A stretch of DNA of 64,000 nt from Costertonia aggregata (lineage in GTDB: Bacteria > Bacteroidota > Bacteroidia > Flavobacteriales > Flavobacteriaceae), in the NCBI RefSeq assembly GCF_013402795.1, contig NZ_CP058595.1, positions 965,501 to 1,029,500 on the forward strand, in the 5' to 3' direction. The stretch's first letter is position 1. Every line of letters starts with the position of its first letter. The notes under the pieces were generated by a model. The model ran no database searches. It had not been told where the DNA came from and saw nothing but the letters and a program-made list of their open reading frames with translations. The translations under genes were made by a program, and so were the position numbers. Shown here piece after piece: positions 1 through 9,284 of this stretch.

Positions 1-215
1 ACCACTGCGCCGACCTCAACAGCATCCCCTACTTCGGCTTTTAAGGTTATCACACCGCTTTCCTCGGCAGGTAGTTCCAAAGTTGCTTTGTCAGAGTCTA
101 CTTCTGCAATGGCCTGGTCTTTTTCAACGTAGTCGCCATCCTCTACCAGCCATTCCGCAATTTCGACTTCGGTTATGGATTCCCCAGGTGAGGGAACTTT
201 CATTTCTAGAATCAT
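1..215 (-). CDS. sucB: 2-oxoglutarate dehydrogenase E2 subunit (dihydrolipoamide succinyltransferase), N-terminal part, cut by window edge
   Basis: Only the first ~71 codons are inside the window. Translated from the minus strand it starts MILEMKVPSPGESITEVEIA and is a lipoyl domain; the DSDKAT motif (about residues 42-47) holds the lysine that carries the lipoyl group. By family, E2 passes succinyl groups from the E1 product to CoA in the TCA cycle complex in the cytoplasm. The gene follows sucA by 48 bp on the same strand, so the two are probably cotranscribed. An alternative start four codons later (MKVPSP) is possible. An E2 of another 2-oxoacid dehydrogenase would have a similar lipoyl domain, but the adjacent sucA decides the call. 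Confidence 0.88.
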   Translation of the reverse strand, partial: MILEMKVPSPGESITEVEIAEWLVEDGDYVEKDQAIAEVDSDKATLELPAEESGVITLKAEVGDAVEVGAV

Positions 216-263
216 TGTATATGATTTTTGATGTATTAATTCAGTTTATATTTTGTATCGATC

Positions 264-3074
264 TTATTTTTTCACGCTACTACTGGGTCGGGTCATATTG
301 TCTTTTGACTTGTCAAAAACATAGTCTATTACCTGTTGATGCCTTGCCTTGGAGCGTACCGCACTTCCAGCAGCAGGCGCTGCATAAAAACGTCGGGAGG
401 CCACACGAAACTTATTGGCTTCGCTAAAGTGCATCATCATATGGCTCCAAGCACCCATGTTACGGGGCTCTTCTTGTGCCCAGACCACGTCATTGGCATT
501 TTTGTACTTTTTGATAATATCTTTCATTTGATTTGATGGTACCGGAAAAAGTTGCTCGACCCGCACCAATGCGACATCATCTCTTTCATGCTCTTCTTTT
601 GCCGCCAATAAATCGTAATAAAATTTACCAGTGCAGAAAACCAGACTCTTTACCTTCTTTATATCGGCCGAAGCATCATCAATAACCTCTTTGAATGCTC
701 CGTTGGACAATTCGTCAACAGACGATACTGCTTTGGGGTGACGCAGTAGACTTTTTGGGGTAAAAATAATCAATGGTTTTCTAAAATTACTTTTCAATTG
801 CCTTCTTAAAATATGGAACATCTGTGCTGGAGTGGTCACATCGGCAATGTACATATTATCCCTTGCGCAAAGCTGTAGGTATCTTTCCATGCGCGCCGAA
901 GAATGCTCGGCCCCCTGACCTTCATATCCATGGGGCAATAACATGACCAAGCCGTTCTGTAATTTCCACTTGTCCTCGGCCGCCGAAATATATTGATCGA
1001 TCATGATCTGGGCCCCATTGCTGAAATCCCCGAACTGGGCTTCCCAAATAGTCAAGGTGTTCGGGCTTGCCATGGCATAGCCATAATCAAAACCAACGAC
1101 ACCGTATTCAGATAATAGTGAATTATAAATCTGGAATTTTCCTTGTGTACCGGATATGTGGTTAAGCAACAATATTTCCTCTTCGCTCTCCTCTACCTTC
1201 ATGACCGCATGACGGTGGGAGAATGTACCACGCTCCACATCCTGCCCTGACATTCGAACGCCATACCCCTCTTGCAACAAAGTGCCGTATGCCAATAGCT
1301 CGCCCATGGCCCAATCTAGCTTATCTGTCTCAAAGAACATTTTATGACGGTCCTTGACCAATTTTTCTACTTTGCGCAAAAACTTCTTATCGGTAGGCAA
1401 TTGGGTAATCACCTTTGCGATATCAGTTAATTTTTCTTTATCGAAAGTGGTATCGACAGCATCCATCATTTCCCATTCGCGAACGTTTTCGAACCCTTTC
1501 CACTCATCTGCCATAAAAGGTGTGATGACCGTTTTGTCCTCTTTTCTGGAATCTTCCAATTCCTCCTCAAGCGAAGCCTTGTATTCGTCCTCAAGCTTTT
1601 TCACATAACTTTCATCAATTACACCCTCTGCAATCAATTTATCGGCGTAAATATCCCGTGGGTTCTTATGCTTGGCGATCGCCTTGTAAAGTTTTGGTTG
1701 TGTAAAGCGTGGTTCGTCGCCTTCATTATGACCGTATTTTCGATATCCCAACAGGTCTATGAACACATCCCTGTTGAAACGCATGCGATATTCCAAAGCG
1801 AAAAGTGATGCGTGTACGACCGCTTCGGCATCGTCGGCATTTACATGCAATACGGGACTCAATGTTACCTTGCCCACATCGGTACAATATGTCGAGGAGC
1901 GGGCATCCAAATAGTTTGTGGTAAACCCGATTTGATTGTTCACTACTATATGGATGGTGCCATTGGTCTTGTAACCATCCAATTGGGCCATCTGTACTAC
2001 CTCATATACCAAACCTTGGCCTGCAATGGCTGCATCACCATGCACGACAATGGGTAGTACTTTGGAAAAATCCTCTGGATAGTGGGTATCTTGTTTGGCC
2101 CTTGTTATACCTTCAACCACTGCCCCAACGGTTTCCAAGTGTGATGGATTGGGGGCAATGTTCATTTTAATTTTTTTACCGTTATCCGATTTCCTATCGG
2201 ATGTCCAACCCAAATGATATTTTACGTCGCCGTCAAAAATCTCCTGCTCATAGTCTTTTCCATCAAACTCGCTAAAAATATCCTTTGCGGACTTACCAAA
2301 AATATTGGTCAGCACATTTAACCTACCTCTATGGGCCATTCCCATAACGAATTGTTCCACACCCATTTCAGCGGCACGCTCCACAATGGCATCTAGCCCG
2401 GGTATAAGCGACTCGTTCCCTTCTAGCGAAAACCGTTTTTGCCCTACATATTTTGTATGTAAAAACGATTCAAAAGACACCGCTTGACTCAATTTCTTAA
2501 GAATCTGCTTTTTTCTATCGGCATCATAATCTGGATGATTGTCATTTACATTCAGCCAATTTTGAATCCACTCAATGCGTTCCGGTTTACGAATGTACAT
2601 ATATTCAACACCAATAGCGTCACAGTAGATGCGTTTTAGGTGAAGAACAATTTCCTTTAAACTGCTTGGCCCAATACCAATAATCTCACCGGCATTGAAA
2701 ACAGTTTCCATGTCCGCATTGGTGAGCCCAAAATTCTCAATATCCAATGTTGGTTCATACTTTCTTCTTTCCCTTACCGGATTGGTCTCGGTAAACAAAT
2801 GACCTCGGCTGCGGTAACCATCGATCAAACGAATGACCTGAAATTCCTTTTGAAGGGATTCCGGCATTCCTAATTGTTGCCCATTATTAATGGATGCTGC
2901 TTGGGTTATCGTCTGAATATCCAGTTCATCCAAAGCTGTTTCCGTCCCAAAATCAAAACCTTGGAAGAAAGCGCGCCAACTAGGCTCTACACTGTCCGGA
3001 TGGGTCAAATATTTGTCATACAATTCTGCAAAAAATGAAGTGTGCGCAGTATTTAAGAAGGAATATTTATCCAT
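264..3074 (-). CDS. sucA: 2-oxoglutarate dehydrogenase E1 component
   Basis: A 936-residue thiamine-diphosphate enzyme that decarboxylates 2-oxoglutarate and loads the succinyl group on E2. The N-terminus MDKYSFLNTAHTSFFAELYD is the usual E1o leader that binds the E2/E3 core. Seen further on are AHRGRLNVL (about 245), PNPSHLE (about 310), HGDAAIAGQG (about 345) with NNQIGFTTN, and EEPRNMGAW near the C-terminus, all family signatures. Length matches the usual 900-940 residues and no break is seen. It is first in a sucA-sucB unit. A perfect TAnnTTTG-type box lies 35 bp upstream of the start. Confidence 0.96.
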   Translation of the reverse strand: MDKYSFLNTAHTSFFAELYDKYLTHPDSVEPSWRAFFQGFDFGTETALDELDIQTITQAASINNGQQLGMPESLQKEFQVIRLIDGYRSRGHLFTETNPVRERRKYEPTLDIENFGLTNADMETVFNAGEIIGIGPSSLKEIVLHLKRIYCDAIGVEYMYIRKPERIEWIQNWLNVNDNHPDYDADRKKQILKKLSQAVSFESFLHTKYVGQKRFSLEGNESLIPGLDAIVERAAEMGVEQFVMGMAHRGRLNVLTNIFGKSAKDIFSEFDGKDYEQEIFDGDVKYHLGWTSDRKSDNGKKIKMNIAPNPSHLETVGAVVEGITRAKQDTHYPEDFSKVLPIVVHGDAAIAGQGLVYEVVQMAQLDGYKTNGTIHIVVNNQIGFTTNYLDARSSTYCTDVGKVTLSPVLHVNADDAEAVVHASLFALEYRMRFNRDVFIDLLGYRKYGHNEGDEPRFTQPKLYKAIAKHKNPRDIYADKLIAEGVIDESYVKKLEDEYKASLEEELEDSRKEDKTVITPFMADEWKGFENVREWEMMDAVDTTFDKEKLTDIAKVITQLPTDKKFLRKVEKLVKDRHKMFFETDKLDWAMGELLAYGTLLQEGYGVRMSGQDVERGTFSHRHAVMKVEESEEEILLLNHISGTQGKFQIYNSLLSEYGVVGFDYGYAMASPNTLTIWEAQFGDFSNGAQIMIDQYISAAEDKWKLQNGLVMLLPHGYEGQGAEHSSARMERYLQLCARDNMYIADVTTPAQMFHILRRQLKSNFRKPLIIFTPKSLLRHPKAVSSVDELSNGAFKEVIDDASADIKKVKSLVFCTGKFYYDLLAAKEEHERDDVALVRVEQLFPVPSNQMKDIIKKYKNANDVVWAQEEPRNMGAWSHMMMHFSEANKFRVASRRFYAAPAAGSAVRSKARHQQVIDYVFDKSKDNMTRPSSSVKK

Positions 3075-3109
3075 AAAAAGTTTTATCTGGCTTCTGTGTA
3101 AATATTCGT

Positions 3110-3117
3110 CAAAAATA
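3110..3117 (-). promoter_or_regulatory. Putative -7 box (TATTTTTG) of the sucAB promoter
   Basis: The minus strand reads TATTTTTG here, a full match to the Bacteroidota -7 consensus TAnnTTTG, 35 bp before the sucA start. No TTTG -33 element is seen about 20 bp upstream, so this is a weak call made from one box only. Confidence 0.35.
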
Positions 3118-3175
3118 CAACATTTCCCATTTCTAGGTGTATCTTAGAGCGTATTATTGGAAAAAATACCATCAC

Positions 3176-3697
3176 ATGACACCATTATTTCAAAAGCAAA
3201 CCAAAATCCTATTTTTAGGGGCACTCTTTTTATTTTTAGGACAAAACTGTATCGCCCAAAAGAGTATGTTCTGGGAAAATGTGCGGTTTGGAGGTGGTTT
3301 GGGCCTGGGGTTTACCAATGGCGGTTTCAATGGCTTCATCTCCCCTAGTGCCATATACCAATTCAACGATCGATTTGCCGCTGGTACCAGTTTGAGCTTC
3401 AACTATGCCAAGTTTGACGAAAATACATTTTTGGCTTACGGCGGAAGCATACTATCGCTATACAATCCCTTGCGATATGTGCAGCTATCCGCAGAAGTTG
3501 AACAACTACGCATAAACAGGACATTAGCTTTGGACGGCGGAAATTTTGAGGACAATTATTGGTCGCCCGCCGTATTTTTTGGAGTGGGCTACACCGATAG
3601 GAATTTTACCGTTGGCATTAGGTACAATATCCTGCACGACAATACCAAAAGTATATACGCCAATGCCTGGATGCCTTTTGTGCGTGTTTTTTTCTAA
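3176..3697 (+). CDS. Secreted outer-membrane beta-barrel-like protein
   Basis: The first ATG of this frame at 3176 gives a 173-residue protein; a GTG 13 codons earlier would add residues before the signal peptide and is less likely. It opens with a charged start, a hydrophobic stretch (about 9-23, FLGALFLFLGQNCIAQ) and an AQ|K-type cleavage site. The mature part alternates hydrophobic and polar residues with glycine- and aromatic-rich turns (FGGGLGLGFTNGGFNGF, FGVGYTDRNFTVGIRYN) and ends in phenylalanine (VRVFF), as outer-membrane barrels do. Homologues beside sucA are sometimes labelled alpha-ketoglutarate decarboxylase in databases; nothing in the sequence supports an enzyme. Divergent from sucA; its end overlaps the next gene's end by 4 bp. 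Confidence 0.75.
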   Translation: MTPLFQKQTKILFLGALFLFLGQNCIAQKSMFWENVRFGGGLGLGFTNGGFNGFISPSAIYQFNDRFAAGTSLSFNYAKFDENTFLAYGGSILSLYNPLRYVQLSAEVEQLRINRTLALDGGNFEDNYWSPAVFFGVGYTDRNFTVGIRYNILHDNTKSIYANAWMPFVRVFF

Positions 3698-4047
3698 GAA
3701 TATTTGGCCTTTAGCCATACTTTTTGCAATTCTCGTCTTAACACCAAAAAGGAAACTTGCTCCGCAACCTCAACGGCATCGGTAGCTTCAATTTCCTTGA
3801 ACGCTTTTTCGGGTACGTCTACGATATAAAGTAGGTTCAAATACTCCGAAAAGCGTTCCATTATCAAATAGTAGATTTTCTCGTGGAGCGTTGCCCTTAC
3901 ATGGTCGGGGGCAGTATCTTGATGAATATCCAAATGGATATTCGCCAAGATAAAATCCTTTTCCAGTTGTATCAATAATTTGCCGTACAATGCATTTTCT
4001 TTGGCTTTTTGAAGTAGTTCGGTACTATTGGGGGCGTTTATTATCAT
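3694..4047 (-). CDS. Conserved hypothetical cytoplasmic protein
   Basis: A 117-residue protein with no signal peptide or membrane segment, mostly predicted helical and acidic. I do not recognise a named domain. It begins MIINAPNSTELLQKAKENA and contains a run ERFSEYLNLLYIVDVPEKAF near the middle. It ends convergently with the barrel protein and lies 27 bp downstream of the amidohydrolase stop in the opposite reading order, so it probably belongs to the galE-amidohydrolase strand unit or has its own promoter. Coding is supported by length, lack of a competing frame and tight packing. Confidence 0.65.
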   Translation of the reverse strand: MIINAPNSTELLQKAKENALYGKLLIQLEKDFILANIHLDIHQDTAPDHVRATLHEKIYYLIMERFSEYLNLLYIVDVPEKAFKEIEATDAVEVAEQVSFLVLRRELQKVWLKAKYS

Positions 4048-4074
4048 ATTTTATGTACGAGACAAGGCCAGTGT

Positions 4075-5349
4075 TTAGTTCTTGTACACTTTGCCATCTT
4101 TCATTACAAAGACCACCTTTTCCAAGGTTTTTACGTTCTTCATCGGATTTTCGTCTACCGCAATGATATCGGCCAAAAAACCTTCTTTTAACTGTCCCAA
4201 TTGTGTTTCCATTCCCAATAGCTTGGCATTGGTGACCGTGGCCGCCTTTAATGATTCCTTTACCGGAATACCGGCCTCCAAAAGATATCCAAACTCGATC
4301 GCGTTCTTACCATGCGGAAAAACCCCGGCATCGGTCCCAAAACCCATCGGCACTCCATTTTTGTAAAACTCCCCTATTTTGGCAGAATGTTTTGGGCCAA
4401 TATCCAATGCTTTTTTGGCCACGACCTCTGGGAAAAAACCTGGTATCTTGGCTTTTTCCGCCACTTGTTTTCCCGCACTTATGGTGGGTATCACAAAACA
4501 GTTATATTCTTTCATGAGCGCCATGGTTTCTTTACTCATTAAGGTACCATGTTCAATGGTCTGTACACCACCCAAAACAGCCAGTTTCATACCTTCATCA
4601 CCATGGGCGTGGGCAGCAACTGAAAATCCGTAGTTTTTAGCGGTACTGGTTATCGCTTTTATTTCGTCTAGGGTAAATTGCGGGTTCTGACCGCTCTTAG
4701 CAACGCTCAACACGCCTCCCGTGGCTGTAATCTTTATGACGTCGGCCCCATTTTTGTACCGTTGGCGCACAGCTTTTTTAGCATCGTCAACCGAATTGAC
4801 CACACCTTCTTTTGGCCCTGGGTCGCCCATTAAATCATTTCTGTAGCCGTTTGTAGGGTCGGCATGCCCACCGGTGGTCGCCAGTGCTTTGCCTGCGGTA
4901 AAAATACGCGGCCCATCGACCAACCCTTTGTTTATGGCATTTCGTAAGGCGATGTTTACGCCTGAACCTCCCAAATCGCGAACCGTAGTGAAACCAGCCA
5001 GTAAAGTTCTTTTTGCATAAACCGTGGATTCAAATGCTACATCGGCCGGATTACTTGTAAACTGCTTTACGTATGTCCTGGGGTTGAACTCGTTTTCAAT
5101 ATGAACGTGCATGTCTATCAATCCGGGTAGGACCACTTTATTTTTTAAATCGATTACGGTATCCGTATTCGACCCGTTCACATATCCGTTTATGATAGAT
5201 GTTATACTATTCCCAGAAACAATTATGGTCTTATCCGAGGAAATTTTACCGGTTTGGGTGTCCATGACACTTCCGCAATGCAGATAGATATCTTGGGCGG
5301 AAACGGCAAAGACTAGAAAAAAAATGCAAATTGATAAAAACGGTTTCAT
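4075..5349 (-). CDS. Secreted metal-dependent amidohydrolase (imidazolonepropionase/prolidase-like)
   Basis: Chosen start gives 424 residues with a clear signal peptide (MKPFLSICIFFLVFAVSAQ); a longer reading frame of 18 extra codons would run into galE and lacks a signal, so it was rejected. Amidohydrolase metal motifs are all visible: HVH in DMHVHIE (about residue 78), the carboxylated lysine candidate in VIKITATGG (about 205), AHAHG (about 245), IEHG (about 265) and the terminal aspartate in GTDAG (about 337). This set fits the subgroup of secreted dipeptidase or Xaa-Pro dipeptidase-like amidohydrolases. The substrate cannot be read from sequence. It starts 20 bp after galE and is likely cotranscribed with it. 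Confidence 0.85.
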   Translation of the reverse strand: MKPFLSICIFFLVFAVSAQDIYLHCGSVMDTQTGKISSDKTIIVSGNSITSIINGYVNGSNTDTVIDLKNKVVLPGLIDMHVHIENEFNPRTYVKQFTSNPADVAFESTVYAKRTLLAGFTTVRDLGGSGVNIALRNAINKGLVDGPRIFTAGKALATTGGHADPTNGYRNDLMGDPGPKEGVVNSVDDAKKAVRQRYKNGADVIKITATGGVLSVAKSGQNPQFTLDEIKAITSTAKNYGFSVAAHAHGDEGMKLAVLGGVQTIEHGTLMSKETMALMKEYNCFVIPTISAGKQVAEKAKIPGFFPEVVAKKALDIGPKHSAKIGEFYKNGVPMGFGTDAGVFPHGKNAIEFGYLLEAGIPVKESLKAATVTNAKLLGMETQLGQLKEGFLADIIAVDENPMKNVKTLEKVVFVMKDGKVYKN

Positions 5350-5369
5350 AAGTGATTTTTGATAACGGA

Positions 5370-6389
5370 CTAAAGCTTCCTGATTTTTTTCTCCCACTCC
5401 CAAGCAGATTTCATGGCTTCATCTAGTGTTGATTTGGCTTTCCAACCCAAAACTGTATTGGCCTTGGTGGTATCGGCATAAGCGGACGTAATATCTCCTG
5501 GCCTTCTATCCACGATTTCATAATTCAATTTTTTTCCGGACACACGCTCAAAACTTTGGATAGCTTCCAAAACAGAACTTCCTTTGCCCGTTCCTACATT
5601 GAAGACTTCATAATTTTCATCATTTTTTTCCTCTAACAATCGCTGTAATGCCACAACATGGGCCCTTGCCAAATCTACCACGTGAATATAATCCCTTATA
5701 CATGTGCCATCCCCAGTTGGATAATCATTACCAAAAACAGAAAGCTTTTCTCGTAGACCTGCAGCGGTCTGGGTAATAAAGGGCACAAGGTTTTGGGGCA
5801 CCCCAACGGGCAATTCCCCAATCTCCACGCTAGGGTGCGCTCCCATAGGATTAAAATAACGCAGCGCTATGGCCTTTAGCCCTGGAGTTACTTTGCAGGT
5901 ATCGGCAATAATTTCCTCACCCATTTGTTTGGTATTCCCATACGGGGATTCTGCCACTTTTACAGGAGCATCCTCTGTAATCGGCATTTCATCTGCCTGC
6001 CCGTATACCGTACAGGAAGAACTAAAAATAAAGCTGGACTTACTTTTTTGCGAAAGCTCTTTTAATAGGTAGACCAGGGTGCCAATATTGTTCTCGTAAT
6101 ACAATAAGGGTTTCTCAACGCTTTCGCCTACCGCTTTGGATGCCGCAAAATGGATAACACCTTCAATATCTTGATGTCTTTTGAAAAAATCTTGGACTTT
6201 ATCTTTTTCCTTTAAATCCAGCTTTTCAAAAATCGGGACTTTATCGGTAATTGCTGTTATGCCTTCCAGAACTTTCTCTGATGCATTTGAACAATCATCT
6301 ATAATAATTACTTCAAAACCTTCGCTCTGCAATTCTACCACGGCATGGGAGCCAATAAATCCCAAGCCTCCTGTTACGAGTATTTTCAT
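5370..6389 (-). CDS. galE: UDP-glucose 4-epimerase
   Basis: A 339-residue extended short-chain dehydrogenase that interconverts UDP-glucose and UDP-galactose with bound NAD. The Rossmann motif GGLGFIGSH is at residues 7-15, the catalytic serine region SSSCTVYG at about 122-129 and the YGNTK (YxxxK) pair at about 150-154. NPMGAHPS and RPGDITSAYADTTKA towards the C-terminus are typical of GalE rather than other sugar epimerases. Length is standard. It sits between a DegT-type sugar aminotransferase and the amidohydrolase on the same strand, consistent with nucleotide-sugar supply for surface polysaccharide. Confidence 0.93.
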   Translation of the reverse strand: MKILVTGGLGFIGSHAVVELQSEGFEVIIIDDCSNASEKVLEGITAITDKVPIFEKLDLKEKDKVQDFFKRHQDIEGVIHFAASKAVGESVEKPLLYYENNIGTLVYLLKELSQKSKSSFIFSSSCTVYGQADEMPITEDAPVKVAESPYGNTKQMGEEIIADTCKVTPGLKAIALRYFNPMGAHPSVEIGELPVGVPQNLVPFITQTAAGLREKLSVFGNDYPTGDGTCIRDYIHVVDLARAHVVALQRLLEEKNDENYEVFNVGTGKGSSVLEAIQSFERVSGKKLNYEIVDRRPGDITSAYADTTKANTVLGWKAKSTLDEAMKSAWEWEKKIRKL

Positions 6390-6455
6390 GTGCTATTGTT
6401 GTTTTTTCTTGGTCACGTTGAATCTTTGACGAAAAAAGATGCTATCAAGTTTCGT

Positions 6456-7610
6456 TTATGAGTTAATAAAATGAATCACGGTATTTGTTATAAAATCTAT
6501 TTGCTCATCGTCCAACTCGGTATGCATGGGTAAAGAGATTACCTCTTTTACCAACTGATTGGTCACCGGAAAATCAACTTCTCTATAACGCTCATCTACA
6601 TATGCTTTTTGCCTATGCAAGGGAATAGGATAGTACACGCCACAAGGTATGCCCATATCGTTCAGATGCTGTACCAGATCATCTCGTTTGCCGTTGGTTA
6701 TTCGTAAGGTATACTGATGAAATACATGACAATCGCAAGTATCACAAATACCGTCACACCCATTAACGGTCTTTGGCACTACAATATGTTCCTGCCCACT
6801 AAAGGCAGAGGAATATTTTCGGGCAGCTTGTCGCCTTTTGTGGCAGTATTCATCCAATTTTGGCAATTTTGCCCGTAGTATGGCAGCTTGAATGGAATCC
6901 AATCTTGAATTGACCCCTACCACATCATGATGATACCGCTCATACATACCATGGTTTACCATACCGCGAATGGTATGGGCCAGTGCGTCATCATTGGTGA
7001 AAATTGCCCCACCATCACCATATGCACCCAAATTTTTGGATGGGAAAAAAGAAGTGGCACCGACATGACCAATACTCCCCGCCTTTTGCTTACTTCCATC
7101 TTTAAAAGTATGATTGGCGCCAATAGCTTGGGCATTGTCTTCAATTACGTATAGATTATGCTTTTCCGCCAAAGACAAAATCGCATCCATGTCTGCACAC
7201 TGCCCAAAAAGATGTACGGGCACAATAGCTTTGGTTCTTGGTGTTATGGCTTTCTCAATGGCCGAAATATCAATATTAAAAGTATCCGCAGTAACATCGA
7301 CCAGAACAGGCGTCAATTGCAGTAGTGCGATTACCTCAACTGTGGCCGCAAAGGTGAAATCGGCAGTGATCACCTCATCCCCCGGTCGTAGGCCCAAGCC
7401 CATCATGGCAATTTGCAGCGCATCGGTACCGTTGGCACAGGGAATCACATGCTTTACGCCCAAATAGGTTTCCAACTCTTTTTGAAAAGCGTGTACTTCT
7501 GGGCCGTTGATAAAAGCTGCCGATTCCAGAATTCGTGAGATAGAAGAGTTCACTTGATCCTTGATCTCTTGGTATTGACCATTTAGGTCTACCATTTGTA
7601 TTTTCTTCAT
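6456..7610 (-). CDS. DegT/DnrJ/EryC1-family nucleotide-sugar aminotransferase with a cysteine cluster
   Basis: A 384-residue PLP-dependent aminotransferase of the family that adds an amino group to keto nucleotide sugars, as in WbpE/WlbC. Visible are the start MVDLNGQYQEIKDQV, the PLP-binding EDNAQAIGA (about 158-166), the Schiff-base lysine in FFPSKNLGAYGDGGA (about 190) and the N-terminal ADFTFAATVEV segment. Unusually, four cysteines occur within a dozen residues at about 288-299 (GCDGICDTCDCHVFHQY), just before the conserved HQY. It lies 66 bp before galE on the same strand, so the two may act in one polysaccharide pathway. The exact sugar is not known. Confidence 0.86.
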   Translation of the reverse strand: MKKIQMVDLNGQYQEIKDQVNSSISRILESAAFINGPEVHAFQKELETYLGVKHVIPCANGTDALQIAMMGLGLRPGDEVITADFTFAATVEVIALLQLTPVLVDVTADTFNIDISAIEKAITPRTKAIVPVHLFGQCADMDAILSLAEKHNLYVIEDNAQAIGANHTFKDGSKQKAGSIGHVGATSFFPSKNLGAYGDGGAIFTNDDALAHTIRGMVNHGMYERYHHDVVGVNSRLDSIQAAILRAKLPKLDEYCHKRRQAARKYSSAFSGQEHIVVPKTVNGCDGICDTCDCHVFHQYTLRITNGKRDDLVQHLNDMGIPCGVYYPIPLHRQKAYVDERYREVDFPVTNQLVKEVISLPMHTELDDEQIDFITNTVIHFINS

Positions 7611-7701
7611 GGATGGAAATTAGAATGGTAAATTTAGGAAAATAAGAAACGGCAGCCAATGGAATTGTGGAAAGAACCGTATTTTAGCGTTAAATCATTC
7701 C

Positions 7702-8940
7702 TTGGTGTTTTTACTCTATAATTTCTTTACACATATCGCTTGGGGCGTCTTAAAATTCTTAGCGGTATTCAACCCAAAAATAAAACTTTTTGTACTGGGC
7801 AGAAGCGAAACTTTTCAGCTACTACGCGGCAAAATAGCGGGAGGGGACAAGATCATATGGATGCACGTTGCTTCATTGGGCGAGTTTGAGCAAGGGCTGC
7901 CCGTAATAGAAAGGCTTAAGATTGAAAACCCTTCCCATAAAATACTTATCACATTCTTTTCGCCTTCCGGGTTTGAAGTGAAAAAGAACACGACCGCTGC
8001 TGATATTGTAGCCTACCTCCCCATGGACTCAAACCGCAACGTAAAAAAGTTTTTGGAAATCACCAAGCCCAAATTGGCCATATTCGTAAAGTATGAAATT
8101 TGGCCCAACTATCTTAGAGAACTTAAGAAAAGAGCTGTCCCAACAATTTTGATATCGGCCATTTTTAGGAAAAAGCAAGTTTACTTTAAATGGTACGGTA
8201 CATTCTTGCGAAATGCCCTAGGTGCGTTTTCCCACTTTTTTTTACAGGATAAGGGCTCGAAAAAACTTTTAAAAAGCATAGATATCACTAATACAACAGT
8301 TAACGGCGACACCCGATTAGACCGGGTCTCAGAAATTTTGGACAGGGACAATACGCTAGAATTCATGACTGTTTTCAAAAACGATACCTTATGCTTCGTT
8401 GCAGGAAGCACTTGGCCCGAAGATGAGAAAATATTGGTTGATTACATCAATTCAAACCAAAGCCCCATAAAATTCGTGGTTGCACCGCATACCATACACC
8501 CTGATAAAGTTCTGGAACTTAAGAAACGTTTTACGAAAAAAACAGCTTTGTATTCAAAGTTAAAGGCATATAACCTCAAAAATTGCGACATACTCATCAT
8601 AGACAGCATCGGGCTTTTGACGAAAGTATATAGCTATGCCGATATGGCTTACGTAGGCGGTGCATTTTCAACTGGCCTTCACAACACGTTAGAACCAGCC
8701 GTATTTGGCATCCCCGTAATTATAGGGCCTAATTATAAAGGTTTTAAAGAGGCAGAAGAGCTTGTAATGCAAAAAGGCATTTTGACCATTACCGGAGCAC
8801 GACCTTTTAATCGTTTAATGCAAAAATTAGTCACCGATGGTAAATTTAGAAAACTGACCGGGGAAATCAATAAAAAATACATTGCCGGTAATAAAGGGGC
8901 CAGCATCCAAATACTTGAGCATATTCGTAGATTATTGTAA
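7702..8940 (+). CDS. waaA: 3-deoxy-D-manno-octulosonic acid (Kdo) transferase
   Basis: A 412-residue GT30-type glycosyltransferase that adds Kdo to lipid A precursor at the inner membrane. The N-terminal hydrophobic segment (about 2-24) is the membrane anchor. Family signatures seen are WMHVASLGEFEQG (about 52), FFSPSGFE (about 86), KYEIWPNYL (about 131) and the C-terminal donor site AYVGGAFSTGLHNTLEPAVFG (about 315) followed by GPNYKGF. No ATG is available near the start: the frame opens with TTG then GTG, so a non-ATG start is likely. Divergent from the DegT-type aminotransferase and followed 5 bp later by a small lipoprotein. Confidence 0.92.
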   Translation: MVFLLYNFFTHIAWGVLKFLAVFNPKIKLFVLGRSETFQLLRGKIAGGDKIIWMHVASLGEFEQGLPVIERLKIENPSHKILITFFSPSGFEVKKNTTAADIVAYLPMDSNRNVKKFLEITKPKLAIFVKYEIWPNYLRELKKRAVPTILISAIFRKKQVYFKWYGTFLRNALGAFSHFFLQDKGSKKLLKSIDITNTTVNGDTRLDRVSEILDRDNTLEFMTVFKNDTLCFVAGSTWPEDEKILVDYINSNQSPIKFVVAPHTIHPDKVLELKKRFTKKTALYSKLKAYNLKNCDILIIDSIGLLTKVYSYADMAYVGGAFSTGLHNTLEPAVFGIPVIIGPNYKGFKEAEELVMQKGILTITGARPFNRLMQKLVTDGKFRKLTGEINKKYIAGNKGASIQILEHIRRLL

Positions 8941-8945
8941 AATCT

Positions 8946-9209
8946 ATGCATAACATGAAGATCTGTCTTTTTTGCTACTTAGCTTTGGCCCTACTTACAT
9001 TCACGATTTCCTGTACGGACAAGAATCCAAAAAAAGAGCGAAAAACACAGAAAGAGGTCATTTCTCCAAAAAATGATACACCTCTTGTACCAAAAGGCCC
9101 GGTTATTGAACCAAAAACACAAAAGCCAAAAAAGGATACTAAATCAAAATCTACTGAAAAGAAGAAAAGCAAAATTACGTCCGATACACTGCGACCAAAA
9201 ACCACGTAG
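8946..9209 (+). CDS. Small lysine-rich lipoprotein, function unknown
   Basis: An 87-residue protein (or 84 if the ATG at 8955 is used). It has a hydrophobic signal (about 5-20) ending in a lipobox, TFTISC, so the cysteine at about residue 22 is probably lipidated. The mature part is low complexity, dominated by lysine, threonine and proline (KPKKDTKSKSTEKKKSK), with no fold I recognise. It starts 5 bp after waaA and is likely cotranscribed with it. A polycationic periplasmic tail could interact with LPS or peptidoglycan, but that is only inference. Confidence 0.65.
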   Translation: MHNMKICLFCYLALALLTFTISCTDKNPKKERKTQKEVISPKNDTPLVPKGPVIEPKTQKPKKDTKSKSTEKKKSKITSDTLRPKTT

Positions 9210-9284
9210 TATTGCATGTGATATATAGGGTTGCCCTTTTTTTGTTAGTTTTACAAAAAAACCAACCATCTATTTTCCGTTTTC

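Noticed and set aside
83-427. 114-residue plus-strand frame across the sucB-sucA gap
   Set aside because: Antisense to two well-supported genes and without any domain.
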